DNA of 64,000 nucleotides from Cephalopachus bancanus (GCA_027257055.1 JAPVLO010000521.1:1-64000); one strand, 5' to 3'; numbered from the stretch's first letter, positions 14,214 to 26,910 are shown. Notes: a model not told the origin generated them from the sequence alone. Numbers and translations: made by a program.

Positions 14214-16330
14214 TTGAGAATAGCTTCTAACAGATGCCCTTTTATAGACGTCTTCTGATAAATGCTCTCTGATGGATGTTCTCTGATAGATGTTATCCTC
14301 TGAAGTCCACCCTCTGAAAGATGCCCTTGGATCAATGTACTCTGATGGATACTCTCTGATAATGACCTCTGACAGATATCCTTTGATGGGTATCCTCTGA
14401 GGATAGCTTCTGATAAATACCCTCTTTTGAATGCCCTCTGATAGATGTTCTCGGATCAATGCCCTATGATAAAATATCCTTGGATGGGTGTCTTCTGAGG
14501 ATAACTTCTGATAGATGCCCACTGATGGATGTCCTTTGTGGATGCTCCCTGAAAGCTGCCCTATGATAGATGTCCTGTAATGAATGCCCTCTGATGAATA
14601 CTCTGATGAATGCTCTTGATAGATATCCTTTGATCAGTGTCCTCTGTGGATAGCTTCTGATAGATACCCTCTGCTAGATATCCTCTGATTGACGTTCTCT
14701 GATGGATGCCCTCTGATAGATGTCCTCTAAAGGATGCCCTCTGATGGACACTTTCTGATGAATATTCTCATCATTCTCATCATCTCTGAGTGCCTTGTGA
14801 CTGGTATTCTTGGATATATTTCCTCTGAGGATCTCTTCTGATAGGTATCCTCATATGGATGTTCTCTGATGGATACGCTCTGATGGATGCTCTCTGATTG
14901 GTACCTTCTGATAGATGCCCTCTAATGGATATTCTCTGATGGATGCTCACTGATGGATGACCTCGGATGGATCACTTCTGATGAATGTCCTCTGATGGAT
15001 GCTCTCTGAAGAATATCCTCTGAAGGATGTTCTCTTATAGATACCCTCTGATGGGTGCCCATTGATTAATGTGCTTGATGAATTCCCTCTGATAGATGTC
15101 CTATGATGGATATCTTCTCATGGATGCCCTCTGATGAATATCCTCTGATAGATACCCCCTTATGGATGCCCTCTGATGGATTTCCTCTGATATATGCCCT
15201 CTGAAGCCTGTAGTCTAATAGATGTCCTCTGAGTGATATACTCTAATGGATGCCCTCTGACACATACCCTCTGATGGATGTCCTCTGATGGTTGTCCCCT
15301 GATGGATGCCCTTTGATGAATATCCTCTGGTCAGTACCCTCTGATAGTGTCCCTTTAATCTGTACACTGATCAATACCTTCTGATAAATACTCTTTAATA
15401 GATGCACTCTGATAAATACTCTTTAATAGATGCACCTCTGACTGATTCCCTCTGATGAATGTTCTATGATGGATGCCTTCTGATGTATGCCGTCTGATGG
15501 ATGTCCTCTGATAGGTGCTCTTTGATAGATGCCCTCTGAAGGCTGCCCTCTGATAGATGTCCTATGATGGATGCCCTTTGATGGATACTCTCTGGTGAAT
15601 GCTCTCTGATTGATACCTTTTGATGTGTGTCCTCTGATAGCTTCTGATAGATGTCCTCTGTTTAATACCTTCTGAGAGATGTTCTCTGATGAATGCCTCC
15701 TGATGGATTCTCTCTGATAGATGCTCTATTATGGATGCCCTCTGATGGATGCCTTCTGACAGATGCCCTGATGTCAGTATACTCTGACGAATGCCCTCTG
15801 ATGGTTATTCTCTGATGGATGTCCTCTGATGGATGCCCAGTGATAGATGCCATCTGAAGGCTACCCTCTGAACGAAATACTTTGATAGACATTCTTTGAT
15901 GAATGCCCTCTGATAGATATTTGTAAATGGGTGTCCCCTGAGGATAGCTTCTGATAGATGCCCTCTGATAGATGCCCTGATTTCAATATGCTCTGATGTA
16001 TGCCCTCTGATGGATGTCCTCTGATGGATGCCCTCTGAAGTCTACCCTCAGATATATGTCCTTTGATTGATACACTTTGATGGATTCTCTTTGATGAATG
16101 CCGTCGGATATCCTTAGGTGGGTGTCCTCTGAGGATATCTTCTGATAGATGTCCATTGATGGATGTCCTCTAGGATAACTTCTTATAGATGCCCTCTGAT
16201 GGATGTCCTCTGATGTGTGCACTCTGATGGATACCCTCTAATTAATACTCTATAATGGTTTCCCTCTGATCCATGCTCTATGATGGATGCCCCTTGATTG
16301 ATGGCCTCTGATCAATGCCCTCTGATGTAT

Positions 16331-17374
16331 GTGGTGACCTTATGTTCTCCTGGGCTGGACCCACAATGTCCCAGAGAAGGACTGACTATGGGGCTGCTCT
16401 TCCTTCTCTGCTTGAGGGCTCCATGTAGCCCCTCCCACCACCCCATCTCTGTGCCTGCCCTCTCTGACTTGGCTTTGATGGGTGAGAATCATTCCCTACC
16501 CTTTGTATCTCTCATGCTTGGCCTTTCCTGGGGCAGGAAGGTCATTTTGTTGTCATCCATGCTGCCCTCCACATACCCAGGAGATGCAGGCTGCCCATTA
16601 GGAACCCTTGCTCAGCATCTTTCCTTCTCCCAGAGCCCCACAAGGTGCAGTGTGTGTCAGGAGAGGATATAGAGCCATGAGTTAGCATGGCTGTGAGAGT
16701 GCATCCCACCATAAGTGGGTCTACAGGGTGCACCTCGAGGTTGCAGTGTCCAGTGCAGATTCAGGATGGTCTTGCAGGGCCAAGACAGGATGCTTATGGG
16801 CTTGGAGTCCTGATGCTACTCAAGAGCAAATGTTTGCACGCCTAAATTGCCCAAGAAAGGCCCAAGGGAAGTACTAGGTGTGTCATATTTGCTGTCATTT
16901 ATGACAGTCCTGCAACCTCCACATAGGGCAACTGTGGAAGATGGAATTGTCCCTCCTCGAGTTCGTCATCAAAGCACCAAATGGAGACTCAGAGTTTGGG
17001 GGAGTGAGCAGGTCTTTTAATCTCGTTCTTGCCAGAGCAGGTGCCTCTTGGGTGATCATGCACACCGAGGCAGTCACAGCCAGCATATTTATGTCTCTAA
17101 AGCGCAAGTTTCTCCCCTGTTTCTCCATTGGCTGAGTGCTTCAGGGGTTACATCACTTTCTTGGATGTTGCCTAAGCAATAATTTTGTACAAATGAGGCA
17201 AAACACAAGCAATTTCTATACAAATAAGGTAAAATACATATTTCTGAATTCTGATTGGGTTTCAATATCCACCAAAGGAAGTCTGCCAAAAGAGAAAGCC
17301 CACTGAAAAAGGAGGAATAACCCGGAAGTGAAGTAACAAAGTACCATTTTGAAAAGGAATCACCACTTTGTTTC
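16331..17374. other. Unassigned sequence, possible solo LTR at 16930-17360
   Basis: About 16331-16900 is moderately GC-rich unique sequence with short ORFs I do not recognise. On the minus strand, 17360-16930 has an LTR-like order: a CCAATGG box, a CATAAATATG box, then GATTAAAAGA as a possible polyadenylation signal. This is suggestive only; LTR boundaries and target duplication were not established. Confidence 0.25.
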
Positions 17375-18160
17375 ATTCTTTTATTATTATTATTATAAAG
17401 ATGTGGGGTACAAATCAGGGTTAGGTATACAAACATTGATTATGCAGGTACCATTGGAGATGAAGTATGCCCCTCCCTCCCCTAACAGTTTCTCTCAACT
17501 GCGAGTCCCACCCACCCTCCCATTACTGCCAAGTGCTTTCTTATAGTTTAATTGTTCAAGGCCCGCTTATGAGTGAGAACATATGGTACTCTATTATTTG
17601 TTTCTGTGATAGATCACTGATTATGATTGGCTCCAAATACTTCCAAGTTGCTGCAAAGTCCATATATTTGTCCTTCTTTATGGCTGTATAATATCCACTG
17701 TGTATATGTACCACATTTTCTTTATCCAGTCCAGCTTCAATGGGCAACATGATTGGTTCCATGTTTTTGCTATTGTGAATAGAGCTGCAACAAACATATG
17801 TGTGCAGGTATGTTTTTTTGTAGAATGATTTGAGTTCCTCTGAGTATATTCCCAATAGGGGAATTGCTGGATCATATGGAAGTTCAATTTCTAGTTCTTT
17901 CAGAAATCGCCACATTGTCTTCCAAAGAGGCTGCACTAGTTTGCATTCCCACCAGCAGTGTAGAAGCACCTTTTTCTCCACCTCCTCACCAGCATCTGTT
18001 GTTGTTTGTTTTATTAATGATGACCATCCCTACTGGAGTTAGGTGGTATCTCAATGTGGTTTTGATTTGCATTTCTCTGATGATTAGTGAAACTGAGGAC
18101 TTTTTCATGTGTCTGTTGGCTGCCCGTATATCTTCTTCTCAGAAGTGTCTATTCATGTCT
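17375..18160 (-). mobile_element. L1 3' fragment, antisense
   Basis: The minus strand carries the last part of ORF2 (141-residue frame 17981-17556 with [13 protein letters not shown] and a DKENVVHIHSG-like region) and the 3' UTR with GATGTGGGGTACAAATCAGG (plus strand near 17400). It ends abruptly at about 18160 against a plus-strand L1. Confidence 0.85.
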
Positions 18161-19560
18161 CCCTCTTTGCTGATGATATGATCCTGTACCTTGAAAATCC
18201 AAGAGAATTTGTCAAAACCTGCTTGCACTGATAAAGGACTTTGGAAGAGTCTCAGGGTACAAAATATACATGCAAAAGACAGTTTCATTCCTATACACCA
18301 ACAAGAAGCAGGCAGAGACCCAAATAAAAAGCATAATCCCATTCACAATAGCCACACACAAAAAAGAAATACCTCGCTCGGCATATTCCTAACCAGAGAA
18401 TTGAAAGACCTTTACAATGAGAACTACAAAATGCTGCTTAAAAGAAATCCAAGAAGACACAAACAAATGGAAAAATATTCCATGCCCTTGGATAGGAAGA
18501 ATCAGCATTGTTAAAATGTCCCATCCTACCAAAGACAATCTACAGATTCAACACAATATCCATTCAGTTACCAACACCATTCTTCTCAGACCTGGAAATG
18601 ACAATACAGAAATTCATACGGAAACATAAACAACCATGAATAGCCAAAACAATCTTTAGCAAAAGAAACAAAGTAGGAGGTATCAAACTTCCAGACTTCA
18701 AATTTTACTATAAGGCTACAGTAATCAAAACAGCCTGGTATTGATATAAGAACAGACAAATACCAATGGAACAGGATAGAGATTCTGGAAGCAAAACCTC
18801 AATCCCTCAACCAACTCATCATTGACAACAACCACTGGGGAGAGTAGAACCTATTCAGTAAATGGTGCTGGGAAAACTGGCTGATCACATGCAGAAGATT
18901 GAAACAGGACTCCTACCTATCATCATACACAAAAATTAACTCTAAATGGATCAAAGACCTAAATGTAAAACCACAAATTATAAGAGTCTTGGAAAGTGCA
19001 GGAGACACTCTTACGGAAATTGGAACTGGCAACCAATTCCTATTCAGAACCCTAAAGGCCAATACCTTAAGAAATAAAATAGCCAGGTGGGACCTCATCA
19101 AACTAATGAGCTTCTGCAAAGCAAAAGAAACCATCAAGAGAGCAGAGAGACAGCCCACAGAATGGGAAAAATATTTGCCAACTGTATATCTGACAAAGGC
19201 CTAACACCCAGGATCTACAAGAAACTCAAATGTGCTGACAAGGAAAAAAAAAACCCATTACAAAGTGGGCAAAAGATATGAATAGACATTTCTCAACAGA
19301 AGACATGTGAGCAGTCAAAAGATACATGAAAAAATGTCCAGCCTCACTAGTCATCAAAGAAATGCAAATTAAAACAACACTGAGATACCACCTAACTCCA
19401 ATCTGTATACCCATGATAAATAATAAAAAACACAGATGCTGGAGAGGATGCGGGGAAAAGGAAACACTTCTCCACTGTTGGTGGGAATATAAACTAGTAC
19501 AGCCTCTGTAGAAAACAGTGTGGCGATTCCCAAAAGATCTAAAAATCAACCTTCCATACT
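18161..19560 (+). mobile_element. L1 ORF2 fragment, sense, head-to-head with the previous L1
   Basis: It begins in the RT domain at the catalytic FADD-type motif (CTTTGCTGATGATATGATCC) and runs through the C-terminal domain to about 19560 with stops. It has no 3' UTR or A-tail. It shares ORF2 sequence with 17375-18160, including the [12 protein letters not shown] region, so the pair contains an inverted duplication rather than one twin-primed element. Confidence 0.85.
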
Positions 19561-19999
19561 GTGTCTTCCCCAACAGCAGTATTTCTGGTCCTCCATCCTC
19601 TTCACTCCATTTTACCTCACTCCAGTGATGGTCTATTGCTCTGTCTTTGAATACCTGCCTTGATAGTTACAACATAATGGGAATGACCTGGTGTAACTTT
19701 TGAGGCAAGGTAGTAAAAGGAAACACAGTTTCTGCCTGCCTCTCCTTCAGGAGGCTCCCCCTTGGAGTCTAGCTACAGGCATGGGAAGCCTAAGCCTCAA
19801 AGAAAGAAGGAACACATATAAGTGTTCCAGCCACCAACCTCAGAAATGTCTTGGGTAACTAGTAGTATAAGCCACTTGACATGTGAGTTAGTATGCCTTC
19901 AGATTGAGGCAGAATAACTAGCATAGCTTAGATGTAGATAGATGAGTTTCTTGCAGGCAGACATAGCTTATTAGATATATGGAAAACCAGATGGTCAAG
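19561..19999. other. Unassigned intergenic sequence
   Basis: No gene or recognised repeat. It may include the upstream part of the LTR that ends near 20490. Confidence 0.35.
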
Positions 20000-20490
20000 C
20001 ATCCAGCTTGTTATCAGGACATAACTCTCTAGAACAATACCTGCACTGACCAGGCACCCAAACTCAAACTCAGAATGCAGGGTGACTGATGCACTCAGAC
20101 ACAGAAATCATAAACAAGGCAATAAGGGAGGCACTGGTAGATGGTGTTCAGGAAGAAACTTAATTAAATCATAAAACAGTAACTTTAACCATTATCTCAA
20201 GACTTTCACAGGATGCAAGTAAGCTAAGTAGAAACTTGTGATCAATAGTTGTAAACCACCGCATAGCACAAATCTTAGTTTAAGAAACAGGTTGCTTTAT
20301 CATCACTAAGAAAATATATAAAACACTCAGGTAACAACAGCTTGGGATGTCCTTTCTCTTAAGGCCCTCACATTCTATCTTGAACATGTCATTTCTTTCT
20401 AATAGATATTGTCTTAAACTATACTTTGGACTTCCTCTGAAATTCTTTTCTCTGGTGAAGTCAAGATCCCACAGAGCAACTATACCACCC
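20000..20490 (+). mobile_element. LTR fragment of the family repeated at 47.9-58.6 kb
   Basis: The stretch TTTCTCTTAAGGCCCTCACA, TCTTGAACATGTCATTTC, then CTTAAACTATACTTTGGACT and CTGGTGAAGTCAAGATCCC matches, in order, the reverse complement of the LTR copies at 57.3-58.56 kb. It is therefore an R/U5-side fragment in sense orientation. The 5' boundary is approximate. Confidence 0.55.
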
Positions 20491-20859
20491 CTTACTGGCA
20501 TCAAGATGATTCCAGTCTCTTATTATGGCCCCTCAGTCTTCAAGCTGTCCTGATACATTTTGGAACAAAGATGAGCCATCCTTTCTTAAACCTATCCAAA
20601 TTTCAAGGTTTTGAGCATCAAAAAAAAAGAAAAATAGAGTTTAAGACTTTTAACCTTTTCTTTTTATTTACTGATTTTTTAAAAATTAACTCTTTGGGTC
20701 TTAAAGTAGAGTAAAATTTCAAGTTTTAGTATGCCTATATGTATATGCATATCTTTGTAAAATATTTTTATTGGTTGATGTATCAATTACTGTTACATAT
20801 TTCTTTATATATTTATAAATAACATCCTTATGCATGTGTGTAGTTTTACTTTTATTTAT

Positions 20860-22240
20860 GTCTTTTACTGGTGTCTGTATGTATGAGACACTCCACAGTG
20901 ACAGACAATGGTACACTGTTTCTTGCAAGTGGGAATACTAAAATGTGAGACCCAGTGGAGAATTTTATCCTTCTGCTCTAGTATGTGGACTAAGAAGTTC
21001 ATTGAACTCCTGTTGTCTGGTTGTCTTCATGCCATTTGGGTAAAACCCAACTCCAGCTCCAGAAAAAACAGAGAGATCACCAGGTGCGTCAGGTTGAACA
21101 AGGTTGCCAGAAGCCTAATGAACTCAGTAACATCCCATGGCCTTCCATTCAAATCCTATCTGATCGGAACCTCTCTGAGCTTCATAGCTGAGGTGAAAAG
21201 GGACTGTTTTTGCTGACACTGCCATTTACTTTTTCATTCATGTGACAGGCCTAATGGTCAGGTACAGATCACATCACCTCTGGGCCATAGCACACGCCTG
21301 GCCTGGGGCCTCAGAGCTCTTTGGAGAATGCCCATGTGCACATACACAGTATACTTCCACCAAGAGCAAAGATCCTCCCCCACATGCTTGGCCCTTGTTG
21401 TTGAACAAGCTTCATCCATTCACCTGGGAGGCCGGGTCAATGCTTTTTGTTGGGAAGGGTTTGTCAAAACAACATCTAGGCCAGATGTGGTGGCTCAACC
21501 CTGTAACCCCAGCACACTGGGAGGTTGAGGCAGAAGGATTTCTTGAGCCTAGGGGTTCAAGACCAGCCTGAGTCACATAGCGAAACCTTACCTCAGTTTT
21601 TAAAAAGAGTAATCGGGCATGGTTGCACACACCTGTAGTCCCAGCTACTCGGTAGGCTGGGGTGGAAGGATTGCGTGAGTCCAGGAAGTCACAGCTACAG
21701 TGAGCTGTGATGGTGCCACTGTACTCCAGCCTGGGTAGCAGGTAAGACCCTGACTCAAAAAAAAAAGTCTCTATTGTCCATGCTGCTCAGACTCATGGAA
21801 AAGGCCCCAGGAAAGCTAATTCTCCAGCTGTTTCTTGTCCAGATGTTCAGCAACTCAGTCTGTAGGCTTCTCTAGATCCTACTTGAGCTGGCCATAAGAG
21901 GTACCTCCAGACCGTTGACTCTTCTGAGTCTAGGGACATTTTCCTGGCCCATAAAAGTCCACAATGGCAGTCAGTGCACTTCAGTCCTGGCTGTCCCTTT
22001 ACCCCATGTCATCTGATGCCACTTAAGCTCACACTGCTGCCAGCACATCCTGAGAGCTAACATCTGGCCATTCTCCACGAAAGCCTCTTCAATACCCACC
22101 CAAACTGAGGCACTGGTGTATGTGCCCACCTTTGGTGCATAAACCATGAGCATCTGTACACACTGATAGAAGAAGTGGACAGTTTTCCCAGAGAATGATG
22201 GCAAGTGGGCTAGCTCTGGTTACTGGTCATTTTCCAGGTG
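20860..22240. repeat. Diverged duplicated segment, copy 1
   Basis: Blocks here recur in the same order at 23690-24460. They include GAGACACTCCACAGTGACAG with GAAACACTCCAGAGTGACAG, GGCTTCTCTAGATCCTAC with GGCTTCTCTAGACCCCAT, and AGAAGTGGACAGTTTTCCC with AGAAGTGGACGGTTTTCCCC. A plus-strand Alu (about 21478-21765) lies only in this copy. No coding potential is convincing. It could be a tandem segmental duplication or two copies of an unrecognised repeat. Confidence 0.7.
21478..21765 (+). mobile_element. Alu element
   Basis: Dimeric Alu from GGCCAGATGTGGTGGCTCAA to an A-run after CCTGACTC. It interrupts copy 1 of the duplicated segment and is absent from copy 2. Confidence 0.85.
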
Positions 22241-23689
22241 TTTGTGTCATCAGGATAGCCTCAATGAAATAGTATTAATACATAAGCTTTAAACATTTTT
22301 TTTTCGTGCTTTTTTTCTAGTCTCTTAAGAAAACCTAAAGATCATCCTTGGTTTTCTTCTCACTAGTCACAGCTGCTGGAAAGTTTTAGGCCCTTGTCAC
22401 ATGCCAGAGGAGATCCAGACCCTCTGCAAGACCCAGTTAGATGGAAACAGGCAGGCCAGCAGGGACTGGTACCTGTGACTCCTTGCTACCTTTAACTTAT
22501 TAACATGTCATTATAATGCTAAACATCCCTCCCTATGGGAAGAATTCTGCCATTCTGTGTATATGTGACATACAGAGAAGCATGTTAATGGACTATCCCT
22601 GCATGTCTGGAACTCTGCCCAGTTCATGCTGACGCATCTTCCCCAGCTTGCACCCAACTCTTTAAAACTCCTGTTCCTCCCACTGCTCAGGGAAAGAGAC
22701 TTTCAGAGCAGGAGCTCTCCTTCTCTATCTTTGGCCAGGGAAGAAACAGCCTGATTGCCTTTCCAAGTTGGATGTTCTTTCTTAGGACTAATAAAAATAA
22801 AGGAAGAACACAGTTTGCTAGTGACATTTGCAATCAACTTTCGGTTTCATGGAAAAGGCATTGAAAATCTCCCATAGACCCATTGGTTCTCTTCACTACC
22901 TGTAGGTAGCAAAAGGGTCATAGGATCCAGGGTATGAATGTAAAGCCATGTCTGTGTGTGTGTATATAATTTTGGAGTTATGTTTTTCTTACGAACATAT
23001 ATTTTTATAGTTATTAGTACATATACTTATATATATTTTTCTAGTTATATATGTATTGCCTGATTAATACATTCAACATATACATATGTGTATATACAGT
23101 GTGCACATACATATATAATGCATGTGCACATTTATATATGTTCTCGTATGGCTGGGGAAAGACCTCCATGGTCTGGCTTACAAGGCTACAAGTTCATATG
23201 TGTTAATATGTACATACTATATTTTTTCATTAATGTGTTTATGTATGAATTTGCACATTCCTTTTTTATATATTTAAATTTTTATAGTTTTATTCATGTG
23301 TGTATATGTATTTTTAGTTTTCTTTATGTTTAACTAGAGCGAAAGACAGTGCTGTGTATGTTACTATATGTTTTTATGTGTATTTTGAGGTTCTATTTAT
23401 TTTATGCATATATTTTTATAGATATTATTGTAAATATTTATCCCTACACATATACATGTAATCATAGGTGTGATGTATAATTTTATTATTGAAGATATAG
23501 GATATACATTAATGTGCATATATTCTTATTGCCTGCCTAGGCAAGACTGTCAAACAACACTACAAATTCATAATTATATTTTAGTAATTTTTCACCTATT
23601 TGTAGATATGTAAAGTAATATGTTTCACATTACTTTATATATTTAAAATTATATGGCTCCATTTGTGTGTGTAGTGATATATCTGATGA
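22241..23689. other. Intergenic DNA, AT/TG-rich in its second half
   Basis: Unique-looking sequence to about 22940, then TATATA/TGTGTG-rich low-complexity DNA to about 23690. No gene was identified. Confidence 0.5.
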
Positions 23690-24460
23690 CATCGTTACTT
23701 GTGTCTATATGTGTGAAACACTCCAGAGTGACAGCCCATGGTGCTCTGTTACTTTAGAGCAGTGATTCTAAAACTGTGAGAACTCAAGGAGTTTGTTTCC
23801 CTTTGGCCTAGTGTGAGCACTCAGAAGAACCCTGGACTCACAGTGACCATGCAGTTTGTTTGCACTGCCAAACAGTTCTTAGCCTGGGACAGAGATCTCA
23901 GGATCATAGTGCCTGTGAGTTTGACACTTTGCCTCTGATTTGGGTTTTCTGGTAGACCACTTTGATGTGCAGAAGGATTTGTCAAGGCGAACCACTTTTT
24001 TCTGTGTATCTCCAACTCCCGGCAGAGGCCTCAGGCACTAAACTCTTCAGGTATTTACAATCCAGGAATTCTTCAGACCTTCCTGTGGGCTTCTCTAGAC
24101 CCCATCTTGAACTGACTGAAAGAGGTCTGCTCATGACTCTGTAAACTTCAGAGTCTGGGGGTATTTTCTTGGCCTGCAGATGCCCACAATGCCCACCATG
24201 CCTTTCATACCTGGCTTGTGGCTGTTCCTCCATCCTGGTATCATCTGATGCCACACACTGCCTGCAACCCATCCTGAGGGCTAAAATCGAGCCATTCTAT
24301 TAAAAGCCCATTCTTTATCCACTTCAACTGGGCCATTAGTGTATGTACCCACCTGTGGTGGGCAATACATGAGCATTTATCCTGTTTGAGAGGTTTTAGG
24401 AGAAGTGGACGGTTTTCCCCAAGAGGGTGATGGCCCTTGGGCTAGCTCTGGTTAGTGGGA
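23690..24460. repeat. Diverged duplicated segment, copy 2
   Basis: Collinear with 20860-22240 apart from the Alu and several indels. Shared landmarks include CTGATGCCAC, GAGGGCTAAAAT (GAGAGCTAACAT in copy 1) and GGGCTAGCTCTGGTTA near the end. Divergence by eye is substantial, so the duplication is old. Confidence 0.7.
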
Positions 24461-24589
24461 AAAGGAATGTGTTCTCTTCACTTTTTCTAAGTCTTGTATC
24501 TGTGTCAGTGTACTCCATATACTGAAATAGGAGCATGATTTAACTTTCAACAAGTAAGACAAGTACTTTTTATGGGTGGAATTCTTTTT

Positions 24590-25196
24590 CTTTTTTTTAT
24601 AATCAATATTTTTTATTATGATGTGGGGTACAGTTAAGGGTTAGGTATACAAATACGCTTCATTCAGGCACCCTGTTGATAAGAGGTGTTTCCCCGTCCC
24701 CAGACAGATATTTGCTACCGTTAATCCTATCTCCCTCCCCCCCATAGTTTCCCACTACTGTCAGTCATTTTCTTATAGTATTACATTGGATGTTCAAGGT
24801 CCATCATATGAGTGAGAACATGTGATACTTGGATCTTTGTTTCGGTGAGAGGCCACTCAGTATTATAGATTCTAGTTCCACCCAGGTTGCTGTGAAATTC
24901 ATGATTTTGTTCTTCTTTATGGCTGCATAGTATTCCATCATGTATATGTACATTTTTTAAATCCAGTCCTCTTTTGATGGGCAGCATGGTTGCTTCCAGG
25001 TTCTTGCTATTGTGAACAATGCTGCGATAAACATATGTGTGCTGTGCAGGTATCTTTTTGATAGAGTGATTTGAGTTCTTCAGGATATATTCCCAGTAGG
25101 GGGATTGCGGGGTCATATGGGAGGTTGATATTTAGAGCTTTTAGGAATTGCCACACTGCTTTCCACAGAGGTTGCACTAGTTTACACTCCCAGGGT
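24590..25196 (-). mobile_element. L1 3' fragment, antisense
   Basis: Read in reverse it gives the L1 3' UTR (plus-strand GATGTGGGGTACAGTTAAGG) and the last roughly 150 codons of ORF2, truncated at about 25196 inside the TTACACTCCCA region. Frames are interrupted. Confidence 0.85.
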
Positions 25197-26517
25197 GGAA
25201 TGGTCATGTGGGCTGCAATTGGAGAATAAAACATGACCCCTAACTTTTTCTTAAAAAGGACCTTGATAAATTTCTTCTCTGTCAAGATACATACATTCAG
25301 TGAATTAAAACAGACTATGTTGAAAGTTTCAGTAAGCTGGCTTAGCAGTACCTTTTATGCACGTATATGGCTATAAGCCTCTCAAACCCAATTCCAAAAA
25401 AAAAACAAGCTCCTATAACTGTAACTCAGAAGAACCTTACTAACTTTGTGAAGATGAAAAGAGATAAGATATGTAGAGGGGAGTGTTTGGCCCAGAGAAG
25501 GCAGTCAATAAATGATAGTTCCTTCTTTGTTGCATTATACTAAAAATACTTAAATGTTGAAGTAACAAAAATCTAGTTAGGTAGCTAGGTGGATAGAAAA
25601 ATGAAAGCCATTGAACAGTGTTATTTTCTTCAACATACAAGAAAAGAACCATACAAATGATTCCCTAAGTTGAAATGGCCACAACTTGATCCTTCAATGC
25701 TGAGAGCCAAGCTGTTAGAAGCAGAGAGTGGTGGCAATGGTGGTGGTGGTGGTGTTAGGACAGGAATTAGGATTGTGTTCTGGGTTGTTTTATGTTTCAG
25801 TTCCTTGGATAGAAATCAGCTTTAAAAGAAGGCTCCCCGGTCCTCTTCCTCACCACTTTGGTGATCAGCCATCTAGAGATCTTGGGCTCCACACTAAGCC
25901 AGGAAGGAAGAGCAGTATAAGAGCATTGTGGGAGAACATTTCTACCAAGGGCTGGGTAGAGTTTCCCAGAATAAACCTGCAGGGGAGCGACATCAGAATG
26001 GAGTAGGCTGTGGCCATGGCTGAAGGCAGGGATGGTGGCTGCAAGGACCCCAAGGAATTCTCAGCATTGGAGACCAGACTTCCTCCCAGACTGGCGGAAA
26101 CAGGTGAGTCAAGGAGCTGGAACCAGAAACCCATGCAAGCAAGATCTGTGTGATGGATTGTCCCTACATTTAACCCCAGGTGGAAGCATGGGAAAGCTTT
26201 GGGGTTACCATCTTCCTGAGGTCCTCTCCTCATTCTTTCAGCCATCATCACCAGTACTCCTCATCACAGGATAGGCTTCGTTTTCTAGTCTTTTCTTAGT
26301 CCTCATCTTCTAGTGGGTTTATTAAGGAATCCCAAAGGGCGCACAGGGTAGGTAGTTGTTTTCCCCAGCCTATCTGAGAGGAGTCTCAGGTATCCTAGGA
26401 AAAGAGAGTGAGTGTTCCTGGAGAGACAGGGAGGCTAATCTGGTTTTCCCTCTAGGGAAATGGAGACAGAAGTCCCAGGACAAGACCTGGAAGTATTTCT
26501 GTCTTGTGTGTGTGGTA
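25197..26517. other. Unassigned intergenic sequence
   Basis: A short GGT-rich microsatellite lies at about 25734-25755. Short overlapping ORFs at 25728-26274 match no protein I recognise. Nothing else was identified. Confidence 0.4.
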
Positions 26518-26795
26518 AGAACAGTTAAAATCTACTGCTTTAGCAATTTTGAAATATACATTACATGATTCTTAACTGTGTGGTCACCATGCAATAGATC
26601 ACTAAACCTTACTCCTCCTATCTGATTGAAACTCTGTGGTTTTGACCAACATCTCCCCATCTCATTCCTTTCCCCCCAGCCCCTGGTAACCACCATTCTA
26701 CTCTCTGCTTCTTTGAATTTATTTTTTTAGATTCCATGCATAAGGGAGATCATGCAGTATTTCTCTTATTTCATTTAGCAAAAGAGGAATATGAC
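26518..26795 (-). mobile_element. Old L1 3' UTR fragment
   Basis: The reverse complement contains the mammalian L1M-type 3' sequence (on the plus strand CCCTGGTAACCACCATTCTA and GGGAGATCATGCAGTATTTC). It is much more diverged than the other L1 pieces here. Confidence 0.65.
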
Positions 26796-26910
26796 TTTGG
26801 ATGCCAGTAGTAACTCTCCCCCAGTTGTGGTGACCAAAAATATCTTCAGACATTGCTAGGTGTCCCCTGGGGACAGAGTCATCTCTGGTTGAGGACTGCT
26901 GCTGTGTGGG
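26796..26910. mobile_element. MER5-type (hAT-Charlie) DNA transposon remnant
   Basis: CCCCCAGTTGTGGTGACCAA, CAGACATTGCTAGGTGTCCC and CTGGTTGAGGACTGCTG follow the MER5A consensus order as I recall it. This is a non-autonomous internal-deletion element. Confidence 0.65.

Larger units (their letters stand above)
9584..16330. repeat. About 6.7-kb minisatellite of a 14-bp unit with higher-order structure
   Basis: The array is built on the 14-bp unit CTCTGATGGATGCC, with many variants such as GATAGATG, GATCAATA and GAAGGCTG; pure phases show at 9914-9960. After removing two Alus it holds roughly 430 units. Longer blocks recur. One with GTCTTCTGATTAATAC and a downstream GATAGATGTTCTCTGA recurs near 10075, 10576, 12627 and 13086. 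A block containing CCTCCCACAGATATCC recurs near 10967 and 13530. Because 14 is not a multiple of three, all frames repeat every 14 residues, which explains the many short minus-strand ORFs rich in GHPSEGIYQR-like runs. I see no sign that these are genes. Confidence 0.95.

Noticed and set aside
10056..16222. Many minus-strand ORFs with GHPSEGIYQR-like repeats
   Set aside because: They are translations of the 14-bp minisatellite; they are broken repeatedly and have no splice or start support.
16298..16672. A 124-residue ORF with a leader-like start near 16388
   Set aside because: No similarity recognised, it begins inside the minisatellite, and no splice pattern supports it.
17375..19560. Single twin-primed L1
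   Set aside because: The two pieces share ORF2 sequence, so they cannot be one inverted copy.
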